The notes under the pieces were generated by a model. The model saw nothing but the letters and a program-made list of their open reading frames with translations, had not been told where the DNA came from and made no database searches. Of a stretch of DNA of 64,000 nt, positions 28,220 through 37,432 are shown piece after piece; the first letter of the stretch is position 1; each line of letters starts with the position of its first letter. The stretch lies in contig CAVUNO010000013.1 in NCBI GenBank assembly GCA_963742875.1, forward strand, positions 1-64,000, in the 5' to 3' direction. The DNA is from Bog-532 sp963742875. GTDB taxonomy: Bacteria > Actinomycetota > Actinomycetes > Streptosporangiales > Streptosporangiaceae. A program made the translations under genes and the position numbers.

Positions 28220-28975
28220 TCAGGCGTGGGCGCCGGTGCCGGGGGGGCGGGTGGCCGGGTTGTCAGCCTCGGGGACGGGCGCGGGTTTGTCGGCGTGCCG
28301 GGGGATGGGGCCGACCGCCGCGGCCAGCACCTGGGAGTTCGGCACGTTCATGATGGTGTCACCGGTATCCAGCCGGATGTAGGTGATGCCGATCTCGGTG
28401 ACGACGCCCTGCAGCTGACCGCCGAGCGCTCCCGCACGGAGCTGAATGGGGTCACCGACCCGGAAGGGCCGGGACAGCAGCAGGATCATCCCGGCGAAGA
28501 CGTTGGACAGCGACTGCTGGGCCGCGATCCCGATGAGCACGCTGGTGAGCGCGGTGCCGAGCAGGAGCCCTCTGACGGCGACCGCAAAAAGGTGCAGGGT
28601 GATGATCAGGATGACGACAAGGCCCACGAGCAGCAGGGCGTAGCGGATCACCGCCGCGTGCGCCGACCCGATCCGCGGCTCAAGGAAGGCCCGCGTCTTG
28701 GCCGAGATGCCGAACAGCGCGACGGTTGCCAGCCCGAAGAAGATGATGTTCAGCGCGCCCCGGACGGCCTGTGTGGCGGGCCCCGCCGGTACCAACCCGC
28801 TGAATATCGTCGCCGCGTTGAGCGACACCTGGGCGGCGGCGATCGCGAGTATGAGCGCGATCGTCTCTTTCCACGGCCGGGTCCTCTCCTTAACCTGGGC
28901 GGTCCTCTTCTTGACCCGGGCCACCTGGGCGCTCAGCTCCCTGAGGTCGTGCGCCCGCTGCTCCTCCTGATCCAC
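28220..28975 (-). CDS. MscS-family mechanosensitive channel
   Basis: 251 residues. Four hydrophobic segments are followed by the MscS pore/beta domain: SVLIGIAAQQSLSNVFAGMI, LLSRPFRVGDPIQL and ITYIRLDTGDTIMNVPNSQV. The N-terminus has a charged coiled-coil-like segment (EEQRAHDLRELSAQVARVKK). Located in the cytoplasmic membrane; opens under osmotic downshock. Convergent with ppa. A role in the fluoride island is not shown. Confidence 0.92.
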   Translation of the reverse strand: MDQEEQRAHDLRELSAQVARVKKRTAQVKERTRPWKETIALILAIAAAQVSLNAATIFSGLVPAGPATQAVRGALNIIFFGLATVALFGISAKTRAFLEPRIGSAHAAVIRYALLLVGLVVILIITLHLFAVAVRGLLLGTALTSVLIGIAAQQSLSNVFAGMILLLSRPFRVGDPIQLRAGALGGQLQGVVTEIGITYIRLDTGDTIMNVPNSQVLAAAVGPIPRHADKPAPVPEADNPATRPPGTGAHA

Positions 28976-29074
28976 CCCCTGCTCCCTCCTTCGGGCCGCG
29001 GCGCCGAGACTTTTCGCCTACGGTATCGGCACGCCGGGGGGAAGGGGGCACGAGCCAGGCCCCGCAAATGCGAA

Positions 29075-29106
29075 CCGGTCCCGGAGGTCTGCGCCTCCGG
29101 GACCGG
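29075..29106 (-). terminator. terminator hairpin downstream of the acetate-type transporter
   Basis: Perfect 13-bp stem (29075-29087 with 29094-29106) and a 6-base loop. It lies just beyond the stop of the minus-strand transporter gene at 29154. Confidence 0.8.
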
Positions 29107-29153
29107 CCGCCAAGCTGACGGGTACGAGCTGAACAGGTTACGAGCCGGACGTG

Positions 29154-29816
29154 CTAGCTGATCAGCGCCCTGCCGACCGGCATTTTGATCCGGCTCCCGA
29201 GGCCATTGGTCACCCCGGCCGCCGAGAGGTACCAGGCGGCCAGCGCGGTGGCGACGCCGACGTAGCCGCCGGCCTTGATCGTTCCCGTGCTAGCCGTGAA
29301 GAAGCCGATGAACAGGATGATCTCGGTGGCCTCCAGGAGGAGCAACACCGTGAAGAGGGTCGCGTTGATCTGGCTGCTGATCAGCAGCATGTACGTGTTG
29401 AAGATGGCAAACGCCACCAGGATCCAGGCGAGGTCCTTGACGCTTTGCGACGCGTAAAGAGCCCTGAGTGCGGCGGTCGCGGGCGCGTTACGCTGGACCA
29501 GAATGACCCACAGCCCGAGGCCGATCCAGAAGCCGCCGTAGGTGCCGAACAGGGTGGTGCCGAAGACATTCTTGTTGCGGAATTCCCACATGGCAGCCAG
29601 CAACTGGACGAGGCCGCCGTAGGCAAGCGCATACGGCAGCCAGGCCGTTCCCGTCGCCTTGGTCATCCATCCCGCGTTGAAGGCGGACAGCAGAAATGTG
29701 GTGAGGGCGAATGCGGCTGCCCCGAGGGGGGCCGGGTCGGCGATAGGTGCGGACGTGGCTACCGCCGGCGTCGCGCGCTCACCTGCCCCAGTGATGCGAT
29801 CGTCGTTGACGCTCAC
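29154..29816 (-). CDS. acetate/succinate-type transporter (GPR1/FUN34/YaaH family)
   Basis: 220 residues with six membrane helices. Family features: the N-terminal PLGAAAFALTTFLLSAFNAG, the YGGFWIGLGLWV segment and the C-terminal AAWYLSAAGVTNGLG. Members move acetate or succinate with protons across the plasma membrane. It stands alone, between two hairpins. Upstream (29889-29921 and 29931-29943) there are TCACA/TGTGA and GAGGGT-A-ACCCTC inverted repeats that could be operators. Confidence 0.9.
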   Translation of the reverse strand: MSVNDDRITGAGERATPAVATSAPIADPAPLGAAAFALTTFLLSAFNAGWMTKATGTAWLPYALAYGGLVQLLAAMWEFRNKNVFGTTLFGTYGGFWIGLGLWVILVQRNAPATAALRALYASQSVKDLAWILVAFAIFNTYMLLISSQINATLFTVLLLLEATEIILFIGFFTASTGTIKAGGYVGVATALAAWYLSAAGVTNGLGSRIKMPVGRALIS

Positions 29817-30189
29817 GGTGAACCTCCTGTGAAGGAAGGCACGTCCTGCTCACGCCGAACGCGAACAGCCGTGCCGCGTTCCCTTATCGATCACACGCGG
29901 AACAACAGAACCATATGTGATCTCTGCCCTGAGGGTAACCCTCTGGACCCCGGTTGGTATACCCAGACCTGGTGTTTTCCGGTCGCGTGCCGGGCCGCCT
30001 TGAGGTTGACCTCGTCGCTGCTGGTCACCGGAACCAGGCGATGCTGGTCCGGAGATCCGCCGCCCGCATCGTCTCGTGGCTTTCCCGGCGACGGCGTGCA
30101 CGCCCGGCGGCCGAGGGCGCCCTGACGCGTCGTGGCGCAGCGGGTATGCTCAAACTGTTATCAGGGCTAGGCCACGGGAAGGCCCTTAT
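29817..30189. other. 373-base divergent promoter region
   Basis: Between the transporter and the DUF1707 gene, which point away from each other. It contains the inverted repeat GATCACA (29889-29895) / TGTGATC and the 13-base palindrome GAGGGT-A-ACCCTC (29931-29943). No gene was recognised. Confidence 0.45.
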
Positions 30190-30654
30190 ATGACATCAGA
30201 CGGTGGGATTCGCGCTTCCGACCACGACCGGGAAAGCGCGGTCGAGGTACTCCGGGACGCGTACACTGCGGGCCGCCTGAACCTGGACGAGTTCGATGAG
30301 CGGACGACCGCCGCGTACGCGGCCAAGACCTGGGGCGACCTGCGTGAGCTGACGTCCGATCTGCCCGCCGAGCCCACCCTGGGAGCCGACCTGCGGATGC
30401 CGGCGCCCAAGCCATTGGCCGACGTGCCGCTGCAGTACGGGTCCCGGCGGCCGCCGTTCATCCCGCTGCTGCCGATCGCCCTGGTCTGGCTGGTCGTCGC
30501 GGCCGCCGCGCACGCGTCCGCCGTGGTCATTCCCATCGTGCTGCTGTGCCTGCTGTCGGTGCGGATGGCCGGCTGGCGCCGCAGGCACCCGCCGAAGGAC
30601 CGGGGTCCCGGCCAGGGGCCCGGGCCGGGCAGGCGCGCGGACGACATCATCTAG
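30190..30654 (+). CDS. DUF1707 (SHOCT-like) membrane protein
   Basis: 154 residues. The N-terminal ~60 residues are a DUF1707 domain (IRASDHDRESAVEVLRDAY, AGRLNLDEFDERTTAAYAAKTWGDL given in part as AGRLNLDEFDERTTAAY). One or two hydrophobic segments (about 95-125) and a basic tail follow. DUF1707 proteins are abundant in actinomycetes and mostly uncharacterised. The ATG at 30190 begins just before the domain; upstream codons are not part of the family. Confidence 0.88.
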   Translation: MTSDGGIRASDHDRESAVEVLRDAYTAGRLNLDEFDERTTAAYAAKTWGDLRELTSDLPAEPTLGADLRMPAPKPLADVPLQYGSRRPPFIPLLPIALVWLVVAAAAHASAVVIPIVLLCLLSVRMAGWRRRHPPKDRGPGQGPGPGRRADDII

Positions 30655-30853
30655 CGCCGCGCCGGGGGTAAATCCCGCCGATCTGCTGGGCAGTCCCGGA
30701 GAATCGAACGTGCGGCGGTCACCAGCCGTGAAATCTAGTAACGTCGAGGTCTGGACCGACCATTGCGCCGGGGCCTGCGGGATGGAGTCCGGGTACGCCG
30801 GCGTTGCGCGACGCGGCGTGCGTAACACCGTAGCGAGGAACTCGGGAGACCTG

Positions 30854-32464
30854 TTGGCTGATGTAACCGCTGAAGGCGAACGCGCGGGCGGCGCGGGCAC
30901 CTCGGCGGACACGGCTTCTCAGGACGTACAGACGGGGCCCGCAGAACCGCCCGGTGCCGCGCCGGCCAGCCCGGAGACCGCTCCGGATACGGCCGAAGAG
31001 ACAGCTGCCACCCAACGGGCCCCCCGCAGGGTCAGCCGCGTGCTGAGCGCTCACTGGCAGTTCGGCATCGTGATCGCCCTCGCCGCGGCGCTGCGCGCGG
31101 TCGTCATGCTGGGCTACCCGCCGATCCTGTGGTACAGCGACTCGTACAGCTACATCACCGATACGGTGGCGAAGACCCCCGATATCGTCCGTTCGGATGG
31201 ATATCCGCTCTTCCTCTATCTTCTGCTGCCTTTCCATAGCCTCACCCTGATCGCCGCGCTGCAGGCTCTCATGGGCCTGGCCATGGGCGCCGCCATCTAC
31301 GCGGTATTGCGGCGGCGCGGGCTGCCGTGGTGGGGCGCGACACTGCCCGCCCTGCCGGTGCTGTTCGACGTGTACGAGACGCAGATCGAGCACATGGTCA
31401 TGTCCGACGTGCTGTTCACCTTCCTCGTCACCGTGGCCCTCGCCGCGCTGTGCTGGTCCGACCGACCGCCGTTGCTGCTGTGCGCGGTCGCGGGACTGAT
31501 GATCGGCTACGCGAGTGTCGTCCGGACGGTGGGGGAGCCACTGCTGGTCGTCCTCGTGGTCGGCCTGCTGCTGCGGCGGGTGGACTGGAAACGGACGGCG
31601 GTGCTGCTGGTGGCAGGCGTGCTGCCGATCGCCGGCTACATGGTCTGGTTCCACGGCTTTTACGGGCAGTACGCCCTCGACACCTCCAGCGGCACCTTCC
31701 TCTACAGCCGGGTGAGCACCTTCGCCAAATGTTCCCAGATAACCCTGCCCGCCAGCCTGAAGGTCCTGTGTGACCCCACGCCGCCTGCGCAGCGGCCCAG
31801 CTCGCAGGAATACCTGTGGTCGGTCAGCACGCCGCTGTACAAGCTGACCAAGGGGAACCAGTTCTCGCCGGCGGCCGACAGCATGGCGGGCAAATTCGCC
31901 CGGGCCGCGATCGAGTCCGAGCCGCTGGCGTACGCCAGGGCCGTGTTCAGCGACACCGCGCGCACGTTCACCTGGGACCGCAGCCAGTCGGACCTGACCG
32001 GCTCCGGGCCGTCGTTCCAGTTCGAGCCGGTGGTGGCGCCGGTGACGGCCGATAAGACGCTGTGGTGGGTGCTGTACTACCCGCAGATCAAGTCCGCGCT
32101 GCTGCGTTACGCCGGCCCGGGCCTGGGCCAGCCCACGGTGACCAAACCGTTCTCCAGCATCATCCAGGCCTATCAGAAGGTCTTCTACTTCAGGGGCACG
32201 ATGCTGGGGGTCATCCTGCTGCTCGGCGCGGCGGGCATCATCGCGCGCTGGCGGCGGTGGGGCGGCCTGGCCCTGCTGCCGTGGGCCATCGCCGCGGTCC
32301 TCATCATCCTGCCGCCGATGACGGCCGGCTTCAGTTACCGGTACGTGCTCGCGGCCGTGCCGGTGGCCTGCCTCGCCGCCGGGCTGGCCCTGTCGCGAGA
32401 GCCCCGCGCCGCACGGAAGGCGGCCCAGGCCCACGCCGAGACCGCGACCGCCGCGACCGACTGA
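30854..32464 (+). CDS. polytopic membrane glycosyltransferase-like protein
   Basis: About 536 residues from the TTG at 30854, which follows a GGGAG site. A Pro/Ala/Thr-rich cytoplasmic N-terminus (~55 residues) precedes ~10 membrane helices. The first external loop has YSDSYSYITDT, an Asp-rich segment like those of GT-C/ArnT-PMT-type lipid-linked sugar transferases. A large external part (residues ~280-390) is followed by more helices. The in-frame start at GTG 30710 also has a ribosome site, but codon third-position GC before 30854 is lower than in the rest. Exact reaction unknown. Confidence 0.7.
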   Translation: MADVTAEGERAGGAGTSADTASQDVQTGPAEPPGAAPASPETAPDTAEETAATQRAPRRVSRVLSAHWQFGIVIALAAALRAVVMLGYPPILWYSDSYSYITDTVAKTPDIVRSDGYPLFLYLLLPFHSLTLIAALQALMGLAMGAAIYAVLRRRGLPWWGATLPALPVLFDVYETQIEHMVMSDVLFTFLVTVALAALCWSDRPPLLLCAVAGLMIGYASVVRTVGEPLLVVLVVGLLLRRVDWKRTAVLLVAGVLPIAGYMVWFHGFYGQYALDTSSGTFLYSRVSTFAKCSQITLPASLKVLCDPTPPAQRPSSQEYLWSVSTPLYKLTKGNQFSPAADSMAGKFARAAIESEPLAYARAVFSDTARTFTWDRSQSDLTGSGPSFQFEPVVAPVTADKTLWWVLYYPQIKSALLRYAGPGLGQPTVTKPFSSIIQAYQKVFYFRGTMLGVILLLGAAGIIARWRRWGGLALLPWAIAAVLIILPPMTAGFSYRYVLAAVPVACLAAGLALSREPRAARKAAQAHAETATAATD

Positions 32465-32536
32465 ATCGCCGGCCCGGGTTCTCGGATCCGCAGTGGCTCG
32501 GCTCCATCACTCCATGCTCTGGGCAGCGGCGGGGGC

Positions 32537-33316
32537 TCAGTGAGCGGCGGGACGGCCGATCTCGGGCGGCACCCGACTGGCCGCCTCCGCGTCGAGCAGG
32601 AACAGTGTGCGCTGCCGCCCCCGCGCGCCCGCGGCCGGGACCTGCACCGGGCCGGCGTCGGACAGGGCCAGCGCGACCGCGCCGGCCTTCTCCTGCCCGG
32701 CGGCCAGGATCCAGATTTCCCGGGCCGAGTTGATCGACGGCAACGTCATCGTCAGCCGCGTCGGCGGGGGTTTCGGCGCTCCCCGGACCGCGACCACCGG
32801 CCGGTCGTCGTACAGTGCCGGCATCCCCGGGAACAGCGACGCGATGTGGCCCTCGGGGCCGATGCCCAGCAGCAGGACGTCAAAGGAGGGCACGGCGCCG
32901 TGGTCTTCCGGCCGGGCCGCCTCGCAGAGCCACGCCGCGTAGCGGGCCGCCGCCGCCTCCGGGTTGTCGCCGTCCGGGCCGTCGGACGGCGGCATGGGGT
33001 GGACCCGCGCCGGATCGACGTCCACGTGATCGAGCAGGGCGGCGCGCGCCCCCGTCTCGTTCCGTTCCGTGTCCCCGGACGGCAGGAACCGCTCGTCCCC
33101 CCACCAGATGCCCACGTGCCGCCAGTCCACGGCGTCCCGGGCCGGGATCGCCGCGAGTTCGGCGAGCACGGCGGTGCCGATCCCGCCGCCGGTGAGCACC
33201 AGCGAGGCGGTGTCCCGGGCCGCGACCGCGTCCACCAGCCGGGTGACCAGCCGCGCCGCGACCGCCTTGGCCAGCAGCGGGGCGTCCCGGTGGACGATGA
33301 CCTCCGGAGCGCTCAT
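32537..33316 (-). CDS. pgl: 6-phosphogluconolactonase
   Basis: Hydrolyses 6-phosphogluconolactone in the oxidative pentose phosphate pathway. 259 residues of the DevB/SOL family. Motifs: LVLTGGGIGTAVLAELA, WWGDERFLP, LLLGIGPEGHIASLFPG and LTMTLPSINSARE. ATG 33316 overlaps the opcA stop by four bases. Last gene of the tkt-tal-zwf-opcA-pgl operon. Confidence 0.96.
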   Translation of the reverse strand: MSAPEVIVHRDAPLLAKAVAARLVTRLVDAVAARDTASLVLTGGGIGTAVLAELAAIPARDAVDWRHVGIWWGDERFLPSGDTERNETGARAALLDHVDVDPARVHPMPPSDGPDGDNPEAAAARYAAWLCEAARPEDHGAVPSFDVLLLGIGPEGHIASLFPGMPALYDDRPVVAVRGAPKPPPTRLTMTLPSINSAREIWILAAGQEKAGAVALALSDAGPVQVPAAGARGRQRTLFLLDAEAASRVPPEIGRPAAH

Positions 33317-34464
33317 AGGTCGGCGATCTCCTGCTCCGATTCCACGCCCGTCTCGCCTTCGCCTGCGTTCATGGCTTCCGTGGCGGCCGAGTCGACCAGG
33401 CCAGGTTCCGGCGCGTTCTTCTGCACCGAATCCGCGAGGCGCTCATCCGCAGTGCGCACCTCCGTGGTGCCGCCGTAGGCCGCCTGCGCCGGGAGGGACG
33501 CGGACGTTGCCACACCGATCAGCGTGAACGTGTCGGCCTCCCGGTCGTCGTTGATCCGCGCGTCGCTGAACAGCCAGGCCAGCGACTCCGCGTACACGTC
33601 GTCGGGGTCGAGCAGGCGCAGTTCCTCGGCGAGCAGCTCGGGCTGGTCCCGGCGGTGCAGGGCGACCCGCCGGTCCGGCTCACCGGTCTTCGACAGCGTG
33701 GCGGTCCGGCCGTCGTGCCGGGAGATCTCGATCTGGCCGTTCTCCGTCTCGAACTGGACGTCGGTGATGCCCGGGCCGCCGGACGCGGCGCGCCGCACCG
33801 GGACGCCCAGCCGCAACGACAGCCAGGCCGCGAGGATGTCGCCGCTCGGGTTGTCCCGCTCGGCCAGCACCTCTCCCTGCGTGATGGGGGGATGCGGCAC
33901 GTCGAACGTGGCCGCGAGCAGCGTGCGCCACGGGGTGAGCCGGGTCCAGCTGAAGTCGGTGTCCCCGGGCTTGTACGCCTCGGCCAGCCCGGCCAGGGCC
34001 AGCGACCCTGGCTCCCCGTCCCCGGACGCGGAGTCGGTCACCCGGCGCTGGGCCAGCGCCCCGAGCGGGCTCTGCGAGGGCATCTCCGGTACCTGCCCGG
34101 GCCACCAGGTCACCACGGGCACGTCCGGTACGAGCAGGGGCGCGAGCACGGAGTCGGCGTGCTGCCCGACCGGGCCGTACATCCGCAGCAGGATCGTCTC
34201 ACCGGGGCCCGTTTCGCCGACCCGGATCTCCGCGTCGAGGCGCGACTCGGCGTTCGGGCGGCGCGTGATCACACCGAGCACGCGGCACGGGTGCTCGCGT
34301 GCCGCCTGGTTCGCGGCGCGCATCGCGTCGTACTGCGCGGCCTCGCTGGTCTCCACGATCAGCGTGAGCACCATGCCCAGCGCGGCGCCGCCGAGACGGC
34401 GCCGCGCCTCGGTCAGCGCCTCATAGATCGCGGTCGCGCTGGTATCGGTCAGGTCAATGGTCAT
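33313..34464 (-). CDS. opcA: glucose-6-phosphate dehydrogenase assembly protein OpcA
   Basis: 383 residues. OpcA supports activity or assembly of glucose-6-phosphate dehydrogenase. Conserved segments are TLIVETSEAAQYDAMRAA, PCRVLGVITRRP and PDVPVVTWWPGQVPEMPSQS. ATG 34464 follows an ideal AGGAGGGG site; a long in-frame upstream extension antisense to zwf is not real. It lies between zwf and pgl as in most actinomycetes. The C-terminal ~60 residues are acidic and variable. Confidence 0.95.
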   Translation of the reverse strand: MTIDLTDTSATAIYEALTEARRRLGGAALGMVLTLIVETSEAAQYDAMRAANQAAREHPCRVLGVITRRPNAESRLDAEIRVGETGPGETILLRMYGPVGQHADSVLAPLLVPDVPVVTWWPGQVPEMPSQSPLGALAQRRVTDSASGDGEPGSLALAGLAEAYKPGDTDFSWTRLTPWRTLLAATFDVPHPPITQGEVLAERDNPSGDILAAWLSLRLGVPVRRAASGGPGITDVQFETENGQIEISRHDGRTATLSKTGEPDRRVALHRRDQPELLAEELRLLDPDDVYAESLAWLFSDARINDDREADTFTLIGVATSASLPAQAAYGGTTEVRTADERLADSVQKNAPEPGLVDSAATEAMNAGEGETGVESEQEIADL

Positions 34465-34520
34465 CGTCGTACCCCTCCTGTCGGCCCGGATCCCGCCGGG
34501 TCTCGTCCGGCCGGCCGCCG

Positions 34521-36161
34521 CTAGAGCCGTCGCCAGGCACGGCCGTCGCGGGCCATCAGCGCGTCCGCGGAGGCGGGGCCGGAGGTGCCCGCCGGGTATG
34601 GTTCCGGCTTGGTGTATTCGGCCCAGAAGTCCTCTATCGGATCGAGGATGCGCCACGACAGCTCGACCTCTTCCTGCCGGGGGAACAGCGGCGGGTCGCC
34701 GATGAGCACGTCGAGCAGCAGCCGCTCGTACGCCTCGGGGCTGGACTCGGTGAAGGATTCCCCGTAGGCGAAGTCCATGTTCACGTCGCGGACTTCCATC
34801 GCCGAGCCGGGCACCTTGGAGCCGAACCGCACCGTTATGCCCTCGTCCGGCTGCACCCGGATCACCAGCGCGTTCTGCCCGAGTTCCTGGGTGTCGGTCG
34901 CGGAGAACGGCAGGTGCGGTGCGCGCTGGAAGATCAGCGCGATCTCCGTCATCCGGCGCGGCAGCCGTTTGCCGGTCCGCAGGTAGAACGGCACGCCGGC
35001 CCACCGCCGGGTGCCCACACCCAGCCGTACCGCGGCGTAGGTCTCGGTCCGGGAGTCCGGCGGGATCCCGTCTTCCTCCAGGTATCCGCGCACCTCGTGG
35101 CCGCCCTGCCAGCCTGCGGTGTACTGGCCGCGCGCGGTGCCGGTGGCCGGGTCCTGCGGCAGCCGGACGGCCGACAGCACCTTCTCCTTCTCCGCGCGCA
35201 GCGAGTCGGCGTCGAAGGCGACCGGCTCCTCCATCGCGGTCAGCGCCAGCAACTGCAGCAGGTGGTTCTGGATCACGTCGCGGGCCGCGCCGATCCCGTC
35301 GTAGTAGCCCGCCCGGCCGCCGATGCCGATGTCCTCAGCCATCGTGATCTGGATGTGGTCGACGTACCCGCGGTTCCAGATCGGCTCGTACATTTCGTTG
35401 GCGAAGCGCAGCGCCAGGATGTTCTGGACGGTCTCCTTGCCCAGGTAGTGGTCGATGCGGAACACCGACTCGGGCGGGAAGACCTCGGCCAGGATGTCGT
35501 TCAGCTCCCGGGCGCTCTTCAGGTCATGACCGAACGGCTTCTCGATGACCACCCGGCGCCAGGGGCGGCGGCCCGCCCACGCCGCCTGCTGGCCTTCGGG
35601 CGGCGTGTAGTCGTCCGGATCGGACAGCCCGGACCGCTTCAGCTGCTGCACCACCACCGGGAACGCCTTGGGCGGGATCGACAGGTAGAACGCGTAGTTC
35701 CCGCCCGTGCTCCGCTCGGCGTCCAGGGCGCGGACGGTCTCGGCCAGGCTGTCGAAGGCGTCGTCGTCGTCGAACTCCCCCTGGACGAACCGGATCCCCT
35801 CACTGACCTGCTGCCAGACCGTGTCCCGGAACGGCGTCCGCGCGTGCTCCTTGACCGCCTCGTAGGTGAGCTGGGCGAAGTCCTCATCGTCCCAGTCCCG
35901 CCGGGCGAAGCCGACCAGGGAGAACCCAGGCGGGAGCAGCCCGCGGTTGGCCAGGTCGTAGATCGCGGGCAGCAGCTTCTTGCGCGCCAGGTCACCGGTC
36001 ACGCCGAACATGACCAGCACACACGGGCCGGCGACCCGGGGAATGCGCCGGTCCCGCGGATCCCGCAGCGGGTTCTCCTGCACCTGCAGGTCCGGGAGAG
36101 CCGCGGGATTGGCAGGCGCGGGCCCGCGGGCGCCCTGGCCTGACGTCACTGACTCGCTCAC
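34521..36161 (-). CDS. zwf: glucose-6-phosphate 1-dehydrogenase
   Basis: Oxidises glucose-6-phosphate with NADP+ and commits carbon to the pentose phosphate pathway. 546 residues from the GTG at 36161, longer than the usual ~510 by an N-terminal ~45-residue tail. Nucleotide motif VMFGVTGDLARKKLLPAIY, catalytic RIDHYLGKE and the substrate lysine in VIEKPFGHDL are present. A GGGAG site precedes the chosen start. OpcA is encoded immediately downstream. Confidence 0.96.
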   Translation of the reverse strand: MSESVTSGQGARGPAPANPAALPDLQVQENPLRDPRDRRIPRVAGPCVLVMFGVTGDLARKKLLPAIYDLANRGLLPPGFSLVGFARRDWDDEDFAQLTYEAVKEHARTPFRDTVWQQVSEGIRFVQGEFDDDDAFDSLAETVRALDAERSTGGNYAFYLSIPPKAFPVVVQQLKRSGLSDPDDYTPPEGQQAAWAGRRPWRRVVIEKPFGHDLKSARELNDILAEVFPPESVFRIDHYLGKETVQNILALRFANEMYEPIWNRGYVDHIQITMAEDIGIGGRAGYYDGIGAARDVIQNHLLQLLALTAMEEPVAFDADSLRAEKEKVLSAVRLPQDPATGTARGQYTAGWQGGHEVRGYLEEDGIPPDSRTETYAAVRLGVGTRRWAGVPFYLRTGKRLPRRMTEIALIFQRAPHLPFSATDTQELGQNALVIRVQPDEGITVRFGSKVPGSAMEVRDVNMDFAYGESFTESSPEAYERLLLDVLIGDPPLFPRQEEVELSWRILDPIEDFWAEYTKPEPYPAGTSGPASADALMARDGRAWRRL

Positions 36162-36237
36162 GATTCTCCCGTTCCCTCGCCATCGTGGCGCCGGGCGGCC
36201 GGCGAGCGGTGGCTCGCCGGCCGCTGTCGAGTGCTGA

Positions 36238-37353
36238 TCACTGTTCCGCGAGCTGGCCCTTGACCGTCTCGATGAGCTCGTTCCAGGACGCGGCAAACTT
36301 CGCCACTCCCTCATCCTCCAGCACCCTGACCACGTCGTCGTAGGGGATACCCAGATTCTCCAGGTCCGCGATGACCTTCCGGGACTCGTCGTAGGTGCCG
36401 TGGATCGTGTCCCCGCGCAGCTGGCCGTGGTCGGCCACGGCGTGGATGGTCGGCTCCGGCATCGTGTTGACAGTGTCCGGCGCCACCAGGTCCACCACAT
36501 ACATGGTGTCGGGGAACGACGGGTCCTTGGTGCTGGTGGACGCCCACAGCGGCCGCTGCACCCGCGCGCCCTTGGCCCGCAGCGCCTCCCACCGGGGCGT
36601 CGCGATCCGCTTCTCGAACAGCTCGTAGGCTAGCCGCGCGTTGGCAATGGCGGCCTTGCCGCGCAGGGCCTTCGCCTCGTCCGTGCCGATCTTGTCCAGC
36701 CGCTTGTCGACCTCGGTGTCCACCCGGCTGACGAAGAACGACGCGACCGACGCGATGCCGGACAGGTCGCGGCCGGCTTCGGCCGCCTTCTCCAGTCCGG
36801 CCATGTAGGCGTCGATGACCGCGTTGTAGCGCTCCAGCGAGAAGATCAGGGTCACGTTGACGCTGATGCCCTCGGAGATCGCCTGCGTGATGGCCGGCAG
36901 TCCCTCCAGCGTGGCCGGGATCTTGATGAACAGGTTCGGCCGGTCCACCAGCCACCACAGTGCACGCGCCTCGGCGATCGTCGGCTCGGTCTCCTTCGCC
37001 AGCCGCGGGTCCACTTCCAGCGAGACCCGGCCGTCCTGGCCGCCGGTCTCCTCGTAGACGTGCCGAAACACGTCACACGCCCAGCGGATGTCGTAGCTGG
37101 TGATGGCGCGGACCGCCTCGTCGGCCGGCACCTTGCGGATCGCCAGGTCGTGGGACTGGCCGTCGTAGGCCGACCCCTTGCTCAGCGCGGCCGCGAAGAT
37201 CGTCGGATTCGACGTCACGCCGATGACGTGGTCGTCGCGGATGAGCTGTTCCAGGTTCCCTGTGCGGAGCCGGTCACGGCTGATGTCATCCAGCCATACC
37301 GCCACCCCCAGGGCGGTCAGCTGAGCGAGAACGTCTTCTGACTGGGAGGTCAT
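36238..37353 (-). CDS. tal: transaldolase
   Basis: Transfers dihydroxyacetone between sugar phosphates. 371 residues, the actinobacterial long form. Features: WLDDISRDRLRTGNL, GVTSNPTIFAAAL, the Schiff-base lysine in LFIKIPATLEG and VSVNVTLIFSLERY-like GISVNVTLIFSLERY. Stands between tkt and zwf on the same strand, 77-80 bases from each. Confidence 0.97.
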   Translation of the reverse strand: MTSQSEDVLAQLTALGVAVWLDDISRDRLRTGNLEQLIRDDHVIGVTSNPTIFAAALSKGSAYDGQSHDLAIRKVPADEAVRAITSYDIRWACDVFRHVYEETGGQDGRVSLEVDPRLAKETEPTIAEARALWWLVDRPNLFIKIPATLEGLPAITQAISEGISVNVTLIFSLERYNAVIDAYMAGLEKAAEAGRDLSGIASVASFFVSRVDTEVDKRLDKIGTDEAKALRGKAAIANARLAYELFEKRIATPRWEALRAKGARVQRPLWASTSTKDPSFPDTMYVVDLVAPDTVNTMPEPTIHAVADHGQLRGDTIHGTYDESRKVIADLENLGIPYDDVVRVLEDEGVAKFAASWNELIETVKGQLAEQ

Positions 37354-37432
37354 GAGCTTTGGTTCCTTCCCTTATGCCGTTCCTCCTGCTGAGGCCCTTG
37401 TCTTCACCCTCAGGAGGCAATGTCGTTCACCG